Shown here one piece after another: positions 26,400 to 34,426 of a DNA stretch of 59,901 nt (positions are counted from its first letter, which is position 1; each line of letters opens with the position of its first letter). Below the pieces are notes generated by a model that ran no database searches, had not been told where the DNA came from, and saw only the letters and a program-made list of their open reading frames with translations. The position numbers and the translations under genes are program-made. This DNA is from Verrucomicrobiota bacterium (GTDB lineage Bacteria; Verrucomicrobiota; Verrucomicrobiia; Opitutales; Seribacteraceae), in the NCBI GenBank assembly GCA_028343845.1, contig JAOLZO010000013.1, positions 1 through 59,901 on the forward strand, written 5' to 3'.

Positions 26400-27014
26400 G
26401 TGCCCAGTAAATTCATAACCTTCTCTTCTTTGCCCCTTTTGGTACTGCTTTCTTCTTGTGGTCCTGTAAAGGACGGAGACGTCGCGAGAATTCATCAATC
26501 TTGGGATGCTCGTTTTAATTACGATTTTGAGAAAAGAAGGTTGATTTCCGTGAACGAGAAAAGAATGAGGGGCAGGACTTGGGGCCGTGACGAGTTCGGT
26601 CGGGTGAACTATGACCGCTATTGGACGGGCAGACCTATTTTAAGTCAAAACCTGTTGGACTCATACAATGCGAGGATGGATGAGAAACTTGAGGACAGGT
26701 GGCAGGAAGCCGAAAGCGACCGGGTGACCAAACGGTTCGAGGAAATGAAGAGCGAAACAATGGTTGGAGCTGATGCTCAGAGCAAGGGCAAAGCGGAGGC
26801 CACCGTAAATGAGAACCAAGATGGTTTTGCCCCAACTCCTTTTCTGCCCGAAGGCATCGATCAGGGAAACGAATTGCCTGAAGAAGGCAAGGGTGGCGGA
26901 CCGTTCATTCCCTTGCCTGAGGGTCCAGTCGTGCCCGAACCGGACCCCAACGCACTTCCTGAAGTTGATCCGGAGTCGGTTCCTTCGCCTTTTGCGCCGT
27001 TGCCTCCTCTTTGA
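26400..27014 (+). CDS. Lipoprotein of unknown function
   Basis: 204 residues from GTG 26400. Signal peptide with lipobox LLSSC (Cys20). The next 100 residues are charged (FNYDFEKRRLISVNEKRMRGR, WGRDEFGRVNYDRYW); the last 60 are rich in Pro, Glu and Gly and end PSPFAPLPPL. A later lipoprotein at 31885 has a similar plan, including FAPLPG, so the two may be distant paralogues. The stop overlaps the following TTG start. No known family recognised. Confidence 0.65.
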   Translation: MPSKFITFSSLPLLVLLSSCGPVKDGDVARIHQSWDARFNYDFEKRRLISVNEKRMRGRTWGRDEFGRVNYDRYWTGRPILSQNLLDSYNARMDEKLEDRWQEAESDRVTKRFEEMKSETMVGADAQSKGKAEATVNENQDGFAPTPFLPEGIDQGNELPEEGKGGGPFIPLPEGPVVPEPDPNALPEVDPESVPSPFAPLPPL

Positions 27015-27874
27015 ATACGGGGATGAAATCCAGAAAATTTACTTTCTTCCTGCTTTTCATCACTTTGACGGTTCTCTCGGTGGGGGCATGGAAAGCCTTT
27101 TCGGATCATTCGGAATTGACGGCTCTTGAGAACCGGCTTGCCGATAAAAACCAACGGTTGTCCGAATTGCAAAAAGTCATGGATGAAGCCGCAAAAAAAT
27201 CCAAGGAAACGCTGCAGTATCTGACTGATGGAATTGACCGCCGCAAGGGCGAGGCGGAGGAAGCGGAACTTAGTCTTAAGAATAAGCGACAGCAGTTAGA
27301 CTCACAGAAAGGAGCTTGGGGTTTCAAGGAGGATGAAATTCAGAAATTATCCATGGAAGCTCAAGAAGTCAGGAAGGAAGTGGCAACGGTTAACAAGGAG
27401 ACCGAGCATGCCCGGGCCCGGTTGGGAACTCTTTCTTCGTCCCTTCCGACTATGGAAAACCAAGTTTCCGCTCTTACTGCTTCAATCGAAAGTGAGAAAC
27501 AACGGGAACTTGACCGCAAGCGCGCTTTGTCGACCTACGAAGCGATAACGGCGATATATAAACAACACTTTTCCCTTACGCTGTCCGAATTACAAAATTA
27601 CATGTACGCGAGACCTTGGCTTGAGCGTGGAGAAAAATTTTCGGTAAGTAACGTGCAATTTGATTTTCAAGCGGGCTTCGTCGGACTCCCCGAGGGTATG
27701 GAGCGAGGCCTTGAAAAAGGGATGATTTTTGCCGTTAGGTCGAACGGGCGGAATATTTGTCGAGTGAAAATTCATGAGGTTTCCCCAAAAAACAGCGTGG
27801 CTATGATCATTCCGCTTTATGGCAATCCCGTAGACCTAAGAAAGTACAAAAGTTTTGATCTTATTTATCTTTAG
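27011..27874 (+). CDS. Membrane-anchored coiled-coil protein with C-terminal beta module
   Basis: 287 residues from TTG 27011 (ATG at 27023 is an alternative). One N-terminal helix (about 9-27) anchors the protein, then a coiled coil runs to about residue 175. The C-terminal domain (about 205-287) includes VGLPEGMERGLEKGMIFAVRSNGRNICRVKI split over strands, a small beta-barrel-like module also seen in the next gene. It looks like an envelope protein with the C-terminus outside the inner membrane. Function unknown. It overlaps both neighbours, so this is one operon. Confidence 0.65.
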   Translation: MNTGMKSRKFTFFLLFITLTVLSVGAWKAFSDHSELTALENRLADKNQRLSELQKVMDEAAKKSKETLQYLTDGIDRRKGEAEEAELSLKNKRQQLDSQKGAWGFKEDEIQKLSMEAQEVRKEVATVNKETEHARARLGTLSSSLPTMENQVSALTASIESEKQRELDRKRALSTYEAITAIYKQHFSLTLSELQNYMYARPWLERGEKFSVSNVQFDFQAGFVGLPEGMERGLEKGMIFAVRSNGRNICRVKIHEVSPKNSVAMIIPLYGNPVDLRKYKSFDLIYL

Positions 27875-28781
27875 ATCCCTCGCTTGGCTTTCCACTATTG
27901 GATTAGGTATATTTTTTATACTCAATCCGAGTTCATCCAATGCCGTTTTGGTCGAAATCCAGAAGGCCGAAGATGAATTGGTCAATCTTCAATCCCAAAT
28001 GGAATCCGACAAGAACAAGACGGAAAACGAAGAACTCGAGCTTTCCAAGCAAAGCACCGCCTTCAGGGAAAGAAGTGATCTGGCTAAGGCGGAGAAGCTC
28101 GAAATAGATGAAGAATTGGAAGGGATATCGGCCAAGTCCGAAGAACTGGACAAGCAGGTTGCTGAAAAAAAAGAGGAATTGGAGTCCTTGAAGCAAGAAC
28201 TGGCCAAAGCGGGAATACCACTTGGGGAAATAGAACTTCAAGGTAAGCCTTTGTTTGACAGAGAAATCGCCTTGAAGGAATCGATCAAGAAACTTGAATC
28301 GGATTTGGCGGTGCAAAAGGAAAAAGCGGATGCAATTGCTTCTGAACTAGCTGTATTGGAAACGAAGCGAAAAATATCCGAAGAGAACTTTAATTCCGAG
28401 AAGGAAAGGCTTACCGTAGATGTGAAAAAACCTTATCACCTTCACTTTGCTGACAAGAAGGAAGTGGTTGTTCGAAACAAGGTACCTTCAGGGAAAGGGG
28501 TCTTCATCGATGCCGGTTATCGCGATGGTTTCCGTAATGGCATGGAGTTTTTGGTCGAAAAATTGAATGACCGAAGCGCCCTTCCTTTTCGGGCTGAATT
28601 AGGTTTGGTTCAGGATAGTTATTCTTATCTTAAATTCGTTTCGTTGGAAGGAAGCGGGTTTTCCCCTGATTCGCTCCGTGAAGATGAGCGAATCCTGTTG
28701 AGCAGGAGTGGGAAACTGAGTCTGCTCAAAAAAGATAAAGAACTTGCCGATTCGAACTCCACCACCGTTTCGGAAAATTGA
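27855..28781 (+). CDS. Membrane-anchored coiled-coil protein, paralogue of the previous gene
   Basis: 308 residues from TTG 27855, overlapping the previous gene by 20 bp. It has an N-terminal hydrophobic segment (about 8-30), then a coiled coil to about residue 190 (repeated Glu/Lys/Leu heptads), then a beta module with GVFIDAGYRDGFRNGMEFLVEK that aligns in pattern with the end of the preceding protein. The tail is polar. Probably a partner of the preceding protein. No known family recognised. Confidence 0.65.
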   Translation: MILFIFRSLAWLSTIGLGIFFILNPSSSNAVLVEIQKAEDELVNLQSQMESDKNKTENEELELSKQSTAFRERSDLAKAEKLEIDEELEGISAKSEELDKQVAEKKEELESLKQELAKAGIPLGEIELQGKPLFDREIALKESIKKLESDLAVQKEKADAIASELAVLETKRKISEENFNSEKERLTVDVKKPYHLHFADKKEVVVRNKVPSGKGVFIDAGYRDGFRNGMEFLVEKLNDRSALPFRAELGLVQDSYSYLKFVSLEGSGFSPDSLREDERILLSRSGKLSLLKKDKELADSNSTTVSEN

Positions 28782-28876
28782 CCTAATCATTTTTGCGAGA
28801 CCTACCCTGTGCAATCTTGAATTATTTCTTGCCTGATATCCAATAAGTAATAATGTTTAAATAATACCCCTGACCT

Positions 28877-29479
28877 GTGGACACCTCATCCGAAGATTTA
28901 AATGATAATGAATTGGCCGATTTGATGGCTGATCCTGAAATGGAAGATGATTCAGATGGCACGGGCGAGGACGAAGTCGAGGGAGTCGTAGAGTGCGGGA
29001 TCCCGCCCGAGATTTCAAACGATCCAGTAGTTGATACGAGCGAGCAACCCTTCTCGGCCGATGACTTTCCCGCCTCCGAATTTGAAGTCGAAGACTCTAC
29101 GGGGTCGGACGATGAGAAAGGGGATGTTCCGAATGAAACTGAGCAAGCGCAGCCTGTCAATCAAGAGCACTCCGTTCCCAATGGTTCTGCTCCAAACGGA
29201 CATGAAGAAGGTGATGTTGCCCAGTTTCGAAAGAGTTTGGCCGGTCTTTCACGCCAGTTGGAACTCGACCGACTGACCCTTTTGCATAAGGCACTTTCCG
29301 ACAATGGGGAAGTTTTGCCTACTTTGGGACAGATTGCCGATGACATTTCGGGAGCAAAGCCCCTTAGCTCAGACGGTGACTGCGATGAATACGGCAGGCG
29401 TTCTTCGTCTCGGCTTGATGGATGGCTGTCCGGACTCTCCTTCGGCGCGAAGAGAAGAGCAAAGAAATTTCCTAGGTAG
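28877..29479 (+). CDS. Acidic protein of unknown function
   Basis: 200 residues from GTG 28877. The first 105 residues are strikingly rich in Asp and Glu and probably disordered. The C-terminal 95 hold a predicted helical stretch (FRKSLAGLSRQLELDRLTLL) and a basic end (GAKRRAKKFPR). No signal peptide or membrane helix. It lies 95 bp after the coiled-coil gene and 29 bp before a glycosyltransferase. No family recognised; the opposite charge of the two ends suggests a linker or binding protein, which is a guess. Confidence 0.5.
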   Translation: MDTSSEDLNDNELADLMADPEMEDDSDGTGEDEVEGVVECGIPPEISNDPVVDTSEQPFSADDFPASEFEVEDSTGSDDEKGDVPNETEQAQPVNQEHSVPNGSAPNGHEEGDVAQFRKSLAGLSRQLELDRLTLLHKALSDNGEVLPTLGQIADDISGAKPLSSDGDCDEYGRRSSSRLDGWLSGLSFGAKRRAKKFPR

Positions 29480-29508
29480 TTTGCTCCGCATCTTATTCCA
29501 CCCGAGGC

Positions 29509-30258
29509 ATGCAGTCAGGTGAGGGAATTGATTACTCGGTAATCATACCTGCGTTCAATGAGGAGGAGTATCTCCCTTCGACCTTGAAGAGATTGTCCGC
29601 ATCCATGAGTGAGCTTCAACTCGCTATCGGAGAGGTCATCGTTGTCGATAACGATTCGGTCGATCAAACCGCCTCGGTCGCGGAGGCGAACGGGGCCCGT
29701 GTGGTGCATGAAAGAATCAGGGGTATCGGGAGGGCGAGGAATAGCGGGGCCGATCAAGCAAAAGGGCGATTCCTTTTTTTCGTCGATGCCGACACCAGCA
29801 TTCCACCTGGCATTCTCCGGGAAGCCTTTAAAATCTTAAGCCATGGCCGGGTTGGGGCCGGGGGAGCGACGTTGAGGTTTGATCAGACCCACGGCAAGCT
29901 ATTCTTCGGGTTGCTTGTTCCGAAGTTTTGGAACTGGATATCAAAAACCTTCCGCCTGGCGGCTGGAAGCTTTGTTTTTTGTCGAAGAGAACTGTTTGCC
30001 GAATGTGGTGGGTTCCCCGAAAACCTGTATGCCGGGGAGGAGATATTCTTTTCCAAAAAGGTGAAGAAATGCTGCAAAAGAGAGGGGCGGGAATTTCGGA
30101 TTCTTGGAGGCGATCAAGTGGTGACATCTTCCCGGAAATTACTTTGGCATTCCAATCTCAAGATTTCCCTTTCCATGCTTCTGCTTTTTGTTTTCCCTTT
30201 CTCGGTCAGATACAGAAAGATGTGTGGGTTTTGGTACGATAGGCCAAGTAGGAAGTGA
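29509..30258 (+). CDS. Family 2 glycosyltransferase
   Basis: 249 residues. The GT-A nucleotide-sugar fold is clear from YSVIIPAFNEEEYLPSTL, VIVVDNDSVDQT, and the metal-binding DAD in FFVDADTSIPPG. Residues AGEEIFFSKKVKK hold the usual ED-type acidic pair. One hydrophobic segment lies near the C-terminus (LSMLLLFVFPF). It transfers a sugar to an unknown acceptor, likely lipid or envelope. Convergent with the oxidoreductase gene. Confidence 0.88.
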   Translation: MQSGEGIDYSVIIPAFNEEEYLPSTLKRLSASMSELQLAIGEVIVVDNDSVDQTASVAEANGARVVHERIRGIGRARNSGADQAKGRFLFFVDADTSIPPGILREAFKILSHGRVGAGGATLRFDQTHGKLFFGLLVPKFWNWISKTFRLAAGSFVFCRRELFAECGGFPENLYAGEEIFFSKKVKKCCKREGREFRILGGDQVVTSSRKLLWHSNLKISLSMLLLFVFPFSVRYRKMCGFWYDRPSRK

Positions 30259-30271
30259 CGTTGGGATTTGT

Positions 30272-31261
30272 TTATTCGCCTGGGTATTTCAACCCCCATG
30301 AACTTCTGATCTCATCCATCAAGCTCATGATCTCGAGACTCTCCGCCAAGCTCATGACCGGGCTTTCTTTCTTGCCCGAGAGCAAAAGTTCGCCAAAAGC
30401 CACCGCCTCGTAGTTGAATCCATTGCCTGCGAATGGCATTTCAATGATCTCGGTTTTGCCAGAAGGCAGGAGCTCGACTGTCATCTTTTGGGGTTTCCAG
30501 CATTGTTTGTGAATAAGGATGTTCCCCTCGGTTCCCGAGAGAAAGGCATCTTGCCTGGTATGTGATTCCAAGGATGAATGAAGCAGGGCCATGCTACCGT
30601 TCTGATATTTGAAAATCAAAGAAGCCTGTTCGTCTACCCCTGTCGGACCACAATGCCAATCGGCAAGGAATGATTCGGGACGCCCCATGAGCATTGATGC
30701 CAAAGAAATAGGGTAGATTCCAATGTCCAAAAGTGATCCTCCGGCTAGTTTGGGGTTGAACAGTCTGCCATTGGGATCCCGGGATGGGGGCCTGAAACCA
30801 AAATCAGCCTGAAGTGTTCTTATCTCGCCTATTTCTCCGGAGGACAGAATCTCCCTGAGTTTGCCCATCAAAGGCGGAAACCTCGACCACATCCCCTCCA
30901 TGAGCAAGACATCGTTCTCCTTGGCTTGCCCGATCATCTTTTCGACTTCCATAGCGTTTACGGCAAAAGGTTTTTCACACAGAACGGCTTTTTTGTTTTT
31001 CATGCAAAGAATCGAATTTGCCGCATGTTCGGTGTGAGGGGTCGCTATATAGACGGCGTCAATCTCATCGGATTGCGCCAGTTCCTGATAATTTTCAAAA
31101 ACTCGCGGAACCTTCCATTCCTCAGCAAATTGTTCGGCATTCGTTTTTGTCCTGGAAGCCACTCCGTGAAGATTGCCGTTTGAGGCAAACTTCAAACCTT
31201 CGGCAAATGCTCTGGATATGCGTCCCGTTCCTAAAATTCCCCATTTGATCGTATTGTTCAT
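30272..31261 (-). CDS. Gfo/Idh/MocA-family oxidoreductase
   Basis: 329 residues from ATG 31261 (MNNTIKWGILGTGRIS); the frame extends 26 residues further upstream without features. The N-terminal Rossmann motif GILGTGRIS binds NAD(P), and the family's EKPF motif is present (VLCEKPFAVNAMEVEKM). The C-terminal domain begins around FGFRPP. It acts on a sugar or sugar-like substrate that cannot be named. Divergent from the lipoprotein gene at 31364. Confidence 0.88.
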   Translation of the reverse strand: MNNTIKWGILGTGRISRAFAEGLKFASNGNLHGVASRTKTNAEQFAEEWKVPRVFENYQELAQSDEIDAVYIATPHTEHAANSILCMKNKKAVLCEKPFAVNAMEVEKMIGQAKENDVLLMEGMWSRFPPLMGKLREILSSGEIGEIRTLQADFGFRPPSRDPNGRLFNPKLAGGSLLDIGIYPISLASMLMGRPESFLADWHCGPTGVDEQASLIFKYQNGSMALLHSSLESHTRQDAFLSGTEGNILIHKQCWKPQKMTVELLPSGKTEIIEMPFAGNGFNYEAVAFGELLLSGKKESPVMSLAESLEIMSLMDEIRSSWGLKYPGE

Positions 31262-31363
31262 CAAACGATTGGATAGGCTTTGTTTGGAGGTGTTCAAGGT
31301 AGAAAAGCAATTTCCCCAACCTCTAGGTTGACGAATCAAGGAAGATTGCCGATTATTACTATC

Positions 31364-31843
31364 ATGAATGCAAACCTTTCAACGCAAGGCGTTGCCTCCG
31401 TAATCTTGTTTCACTTTATCTTTTTCCTTTTTGGAGGGTGTACAATTGAGGATCCCCAAAAAAACGAAGTTCAAGAGAAAAACGAGACTGTTGGAGCAAC
31501 CTTGACCCGAAACCCTCCCTCCGTTCCTCCCGTTTTGGTGAACCAGAACCCTAATCCCATTGATCTCAACGCGATAGACAAAATCATGTACGAGAACCTA
31601 CGGGCATTCGGAGTGGAATACTCAAAAATGATTCCTCAACCAGATAAAGTAGACTATGAGCGGGTAAAATTTCTTTTCGAGCAATCGTTGCTGGAGAAAG
31701 AAAAAGATACCCCCGAATACAAATATCAGTTTTTGTGTGACGAGCAGGAAAAATTGATCTACCGTTGCAACAAAGTAACTGGGGAAATCGAATGCTATAG
31801 TAACAGAAACGACAAGTTGAAGATACTATCCAGTATAAAATGA
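31364..31843 (+). CDS. Small lipoprotein of unknown function
   Basis: 159 residues from ATG 31364. The N-terminus ASVILFHFIFFLFGGC is a signal peptide with lipobox FGGC, leaving a soluble domain of about 130 residues. A Pro/Asn-rich linker precedes a domain containing EYKYQFLCDEQEKLIYRCN with three later cysteines that might form a disulfide. No family recognised. It lies upstream of a second lipoprotein. Confidence 0.6.
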   Translation: MNANLSTQGVASVILFHFIFFLFGGCTIEDPQKNEVQEKNETVGATLTRNPPSVPPVLVNQNPNPIDLNAIDKIMYENLRAFGVEYSKMIPQPDKVDYERVKFLFEQSLLEKEKDTPEYKYQFLCDEQEKLIYRCNKVTGEIECYSNRNDKLKILSSIK

Positions 31844-31884
31844 GAAAATAATCGCAACCTTTAATGCATCTACATGGCTTTCCA

Positions 31885-32679
31885 ATGAAATCGATTATCT
31901 GTTTCCCCCTCGTTCTCTTGTTTCTTTTTTCCTGTGGCAAAAATCAGTATAGGCCCCGGGCTGAGCTATATATCCAAAAACCGGGATCGAAGGTTGAAAA
32001 AGCATGGGTTGCCCGCAATCGGTTTGACCAGGAAAGGCGTTTGCTTATTCCAAAATTGGGGGGTGCCCGTTGGGGTGCCGTTCAGGAGTATAAGGAAGAT
32101 GGAACGATTGAATTCAAGGATTGGTGGGAGCGGGACGTAAAGGTCGAGGACTTGGAGGCGTCCCCATCGACCGCCATTTCCAAATCTTGGGGCAAAAAAA
32201 AGCCAACTTCTCCCGGACCTCCCCGACTGGGGCTTGATCAGCCTTTGGATTTAGTCCCGTCATCTGCACCCCTTCCTTCATTTGGTTTGCCGCCCGAGCC
32301 CACTGACCCTGCCTCGGGCATCCCTGAACTTCCTGCGCTTCCTCCCATTGGAGATCCTTCAGCCTTGCCTCCGATAGATGCACCTGCGCTTCCTCCGATA
32401 GACGGACTTCCTCCGATAGACGGTCCTGGTCTTCCGTCCGTTCCGGTTGCTCCTCCAGCCCCTTCACCTTTTGCACCCCTGCCAGGGGCTCTGCCAGGGA
32501 CGCTTCCTGAAATTGGCGCCCCGAATAACGAATTGCCCGAAGCTCCTCCGGGTGCCGAACTGCCTGAAGCTCCTCCGGGTGCCGAATTGCCCGAAGCCCC
32601 CCCGGGTGCAGAACTCCCTCCCGCGGAAGGGAATCCTCTGCCTGAATTACCCGCCGATCCCTTTCAAAACGTACCTTGA
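31885..32679 (+). CDS. Lipoprotein with proline-rich repetitive C-terminus
   Basis: 264 residues from ATG 31885; an ATG at 31864 is possible but adds residues before the signal peptide. The lipobox is FLFSC. The folded part is about 90 residues (RNRFDQERRLLIPKLGGARW). The rest is Pro/Leu/Glu-rich, with LPPIDG-type repeats and then three copies of LPEAPPGAE. Such tails may span peptidoglycan or mediate binding; that is inference. Its first domain recalls the lipoprotein at 26400. Confidence 0.65.
   Translation: MKSIICFPLVLLFLFSCGKNQYRPRAELYIQKPGSKVEKAWVARNRFDQERRLLIPKLGGARWGAVQEYKEDGTIEFKDWWERDVKVEDLEASPSTAISKSWGKKKPTSPGPPRLGLDQPLDLVPSSAPLPSFGLPPEPTDPASGIPELPALPPIGDPSALPPIDAPALPPIDGLPPIDGPGLPSVPVAPPAPSPFAPLPGALPGTLPEIGAPNNELPEAPPGAELPEAPPGAELPEAPPGAELPPAEGNPLPELPADPFQNVP
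32533..32613 (+). repeat. Three tandem 27-bp coding repeats
   Basis: Three in-frame copies of a 27-bp unit encoding LPEAPPGAE lie head to tail at the end of the lipoprotein gene. The first two differ only at two bases and the third has a few more changes. This is a likely spot for copy-number change by slippage. Confidence 0.9.
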
Positions 32680-32700
32680 GGCCAATTGGGGTTGTTTAAG

Positions 32701-32719
32701 CCTTCTCTGAGAGGGAAGG
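32701..32719. terminator. Possible bidirectional stem-loop between convergent genes
   Basis: CCTTCTCT-GAG-AGGGAAGG forms an 8-bp stem with one G-T pair in the 40-bp gap between two convergent genes. No clear T-run follows in either direction, so the terminator call is weak. Confidence 0.35.
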
Positions 32720-33097
32720 TCAATATTGCCTGAGATTGCTCGATCCGACTGCAAAAAGTGGAGGAGGTTCGTATTCCTCGTCGGTTGCAGGAGTGGGTTC
32801 GGCGTCTTTTTCTTTCGAAGCAGTGGGAATCTTCGATTTCTTGGGTTGATCGTATTTGGGGGCGCTGATTTTTGGGGATGGGGCGGTTTTCTCAGGGGAG
32901 GTAATCGTGGAAGTCGGTTCCCCCGTGCTCTTCCCGCCCAAACGCCTTAACCAAACCCGGCTCACTGGGATTTGAACGTCGTCAGAAATTAGGTTTTTAA
33001 GTTCAGACCAAGTGACGGGGGCATAGCATCCGGCTCCCTTGGTCTTGCCGCTCCCAATTTTTCGAGGAGTCCCGTCTTTGTTCAAGGTTTTGGCCAT
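32720..33097 (-). CDS. Small basic protein of unknown function
   Basis: 125 residues. The first 55 form a compact, possibly folded part (GAGCYAPVTWSELKNLISDD, then VSRVWLRRLGG). The rest is rich in Pro, Lys, Ser and Thr and likely disordered. No signal peptide. It is divergent from the stator-like operon across a 216-bp spacer and convergent with the lipoprotein gene. No family recognised; a nucleic-acid-binding role is possible from charge but unproven. Confidence 0.5.
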   Translation of the reverse strand: MAKTLNKDGTPRKIGSGKTKGAGCYAPVTWSELKNLISDDVQIPVSRVWLRRLGGKSTGEPTSTITSPEKTAPSPKISAPKYDQPKKSKIPTASKEKDAEPTPATDEEYEPPPLFAVGSSNLRQY

Positions 33098-33313
33098 CGT
33101 CCGATAATTGATTCAAAAACCAATGACTGTTCAACCAAAATCTTTCATCTTTCAAAGATACTTGATCAAGGAATTCTCATTCTTTCGGGATTTTGGAGCT
33201 AGGAGAAATTTTCAATGATCCGAAAGGTTGCTAAAAAGAATTGCCCTTGGATTTCTTCCAAAGCAAAATTGAGAGCTGACTTCATTATCCTTTATCAAAG
33301 GGAGACAATCATT

Positions 33314-34384
33314 ATGCCGAAATCAAATCACCCGCTTAAGAAAGTCCCGTCCAGAGCCAAGGAGAGAGCTGCGCAAGTAAATATGATGCAACGCAGTTTC
33401 GACGAGATGGGCAAGTTCGACAACGCGTCTGCAACTTCCGTTAATATGGCTATAACAGCTGGGATCGGACTTGGTCTTGAGGTGGTTTTTTACCTGTTTC
33501 TCCTGCTCTTCCGAGTCAGCGATTCTACAAAGATATTTTATGATTATTTTTATGAAAGGGGATGGGTTCCCTTTGTATTGACTTACCTGACTTCTTGGGC
33601 CATCGCCATTTTGTGGTTCAAGCGACAGAAATTGCGCAGCCAGCAAAACGTAATGCAATTCAAGCTTTTGCCCGAAGATATTGCTACTGAGATCCGAGTG
33701 GAGTCACTTCCGCACTTTGACGCCCACATCAAGAGATTGGGGTTCAACCCCAAGCAAAGCTTTTTGCTGACCCGGATACTGCGTGGCTTGGAGCATTTCG
33801 GGGTCAGGAAAAATCATTCCGAGACGGCGGACATGCTGAAGTCCCAATCCGAGATCGATGCTACGATGGTAGATTCGAGCTATGTCCTGATCAAGGTCTT
33901 CATCTGGGCGATACCTATTCTCGGTTTCATCGGAACAGTTTTGGGGATTAGTGATGCGGTCTCGAGTTTCGGTGGAGATATGGGAGCAGCAGCCGACATA
34001 GAAAAGATCAAGGAAAAGCTCGGTCAAGTAACCGGGGGGTTGAGCGAGGCGTTCGATACCACCCTAGTCTCCTTGGCCTTTAGCTTGTGCGTGATGTTTC
34101 CCACCAGCGTCATGCAAAAGAACGAGGAGGACTTGTTGAACAAGGTGGATGAGTATTGCAACGAATACTTTCTCAAGAGGTTGCGCGAACCCGTGGAGAC
34201 AGTGGGTGCCGGTGATCTTTCCCAACCGGCCGACTCTTCCTTCCTTCAAAGGGCGGAAAACTTGCAGGCATATCTTTTGCAAATTCAAGAATCGCAAAGT
34301 GTGGTGGCCCAACAGATGACCCAAATTGCTTCCCAGTTTAACCACCTCATGGAAAATTCGATGGGGGAAGAGGGTGGGGCATAG
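33314..34384 (+). CDS. MotA/TolQ/ExbB-family proton channel protein
   Basis: 356 residues from ATG 33314, preceded by GGGAGA; the frame to 33215 adds a Lys-rich leader with no feature. Four membrane segments are visible (ITAGIGLGLEVVFYLFLLLF, WVPFVLTYLTSWAIAILWF, VLIKVFIWAIPILGFIGTVLGI, TTLVSLAFSLCVMFPTSV). The last two carry the family core GFIGTVLGI and FDTTLVSLAFS. Such proteins form pentameric rings that use ion flow to move a partner. The following two genes encode the expected partners. The cellular task is unknown. Confidence 0.85.
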   Translation: MPKSNHPLKKVPSRAKERAAQVNMMQRSFDEMGKFDNASATSVNMAITAGIGLGLEVVFYLFLLLFRVSDSTKIFYDYFYERGWVPFVLTYLTSWAIAILWFKRQKLRSQQNVMQFKLLPEDIATEIRVESLPHFDAHIKRLGFNPKQSFLLTRILRGLEHFGVRKNHSETADMLKSQSEIDATMVDSSYVLIKVFIWAIPILGFIGTVLGISDAVSSFGGDMGAAADIEKIKEKLGQVTGGLSEAFDTTLVSLAFSLCVMFPTSVMQKNEEDLLNKVDEYCNEYFLKRLREPVETVGAGDLSQPADSSFLQRAENLQAYLLQIQESQSVVAQQMTQIASQFNHLMENSMGEEGGA

Positions 34385-34426
34385 AGCGGCGTAGCATTTA
34401 ATCCGCACCAAGGGAGTCCGTCCGAG

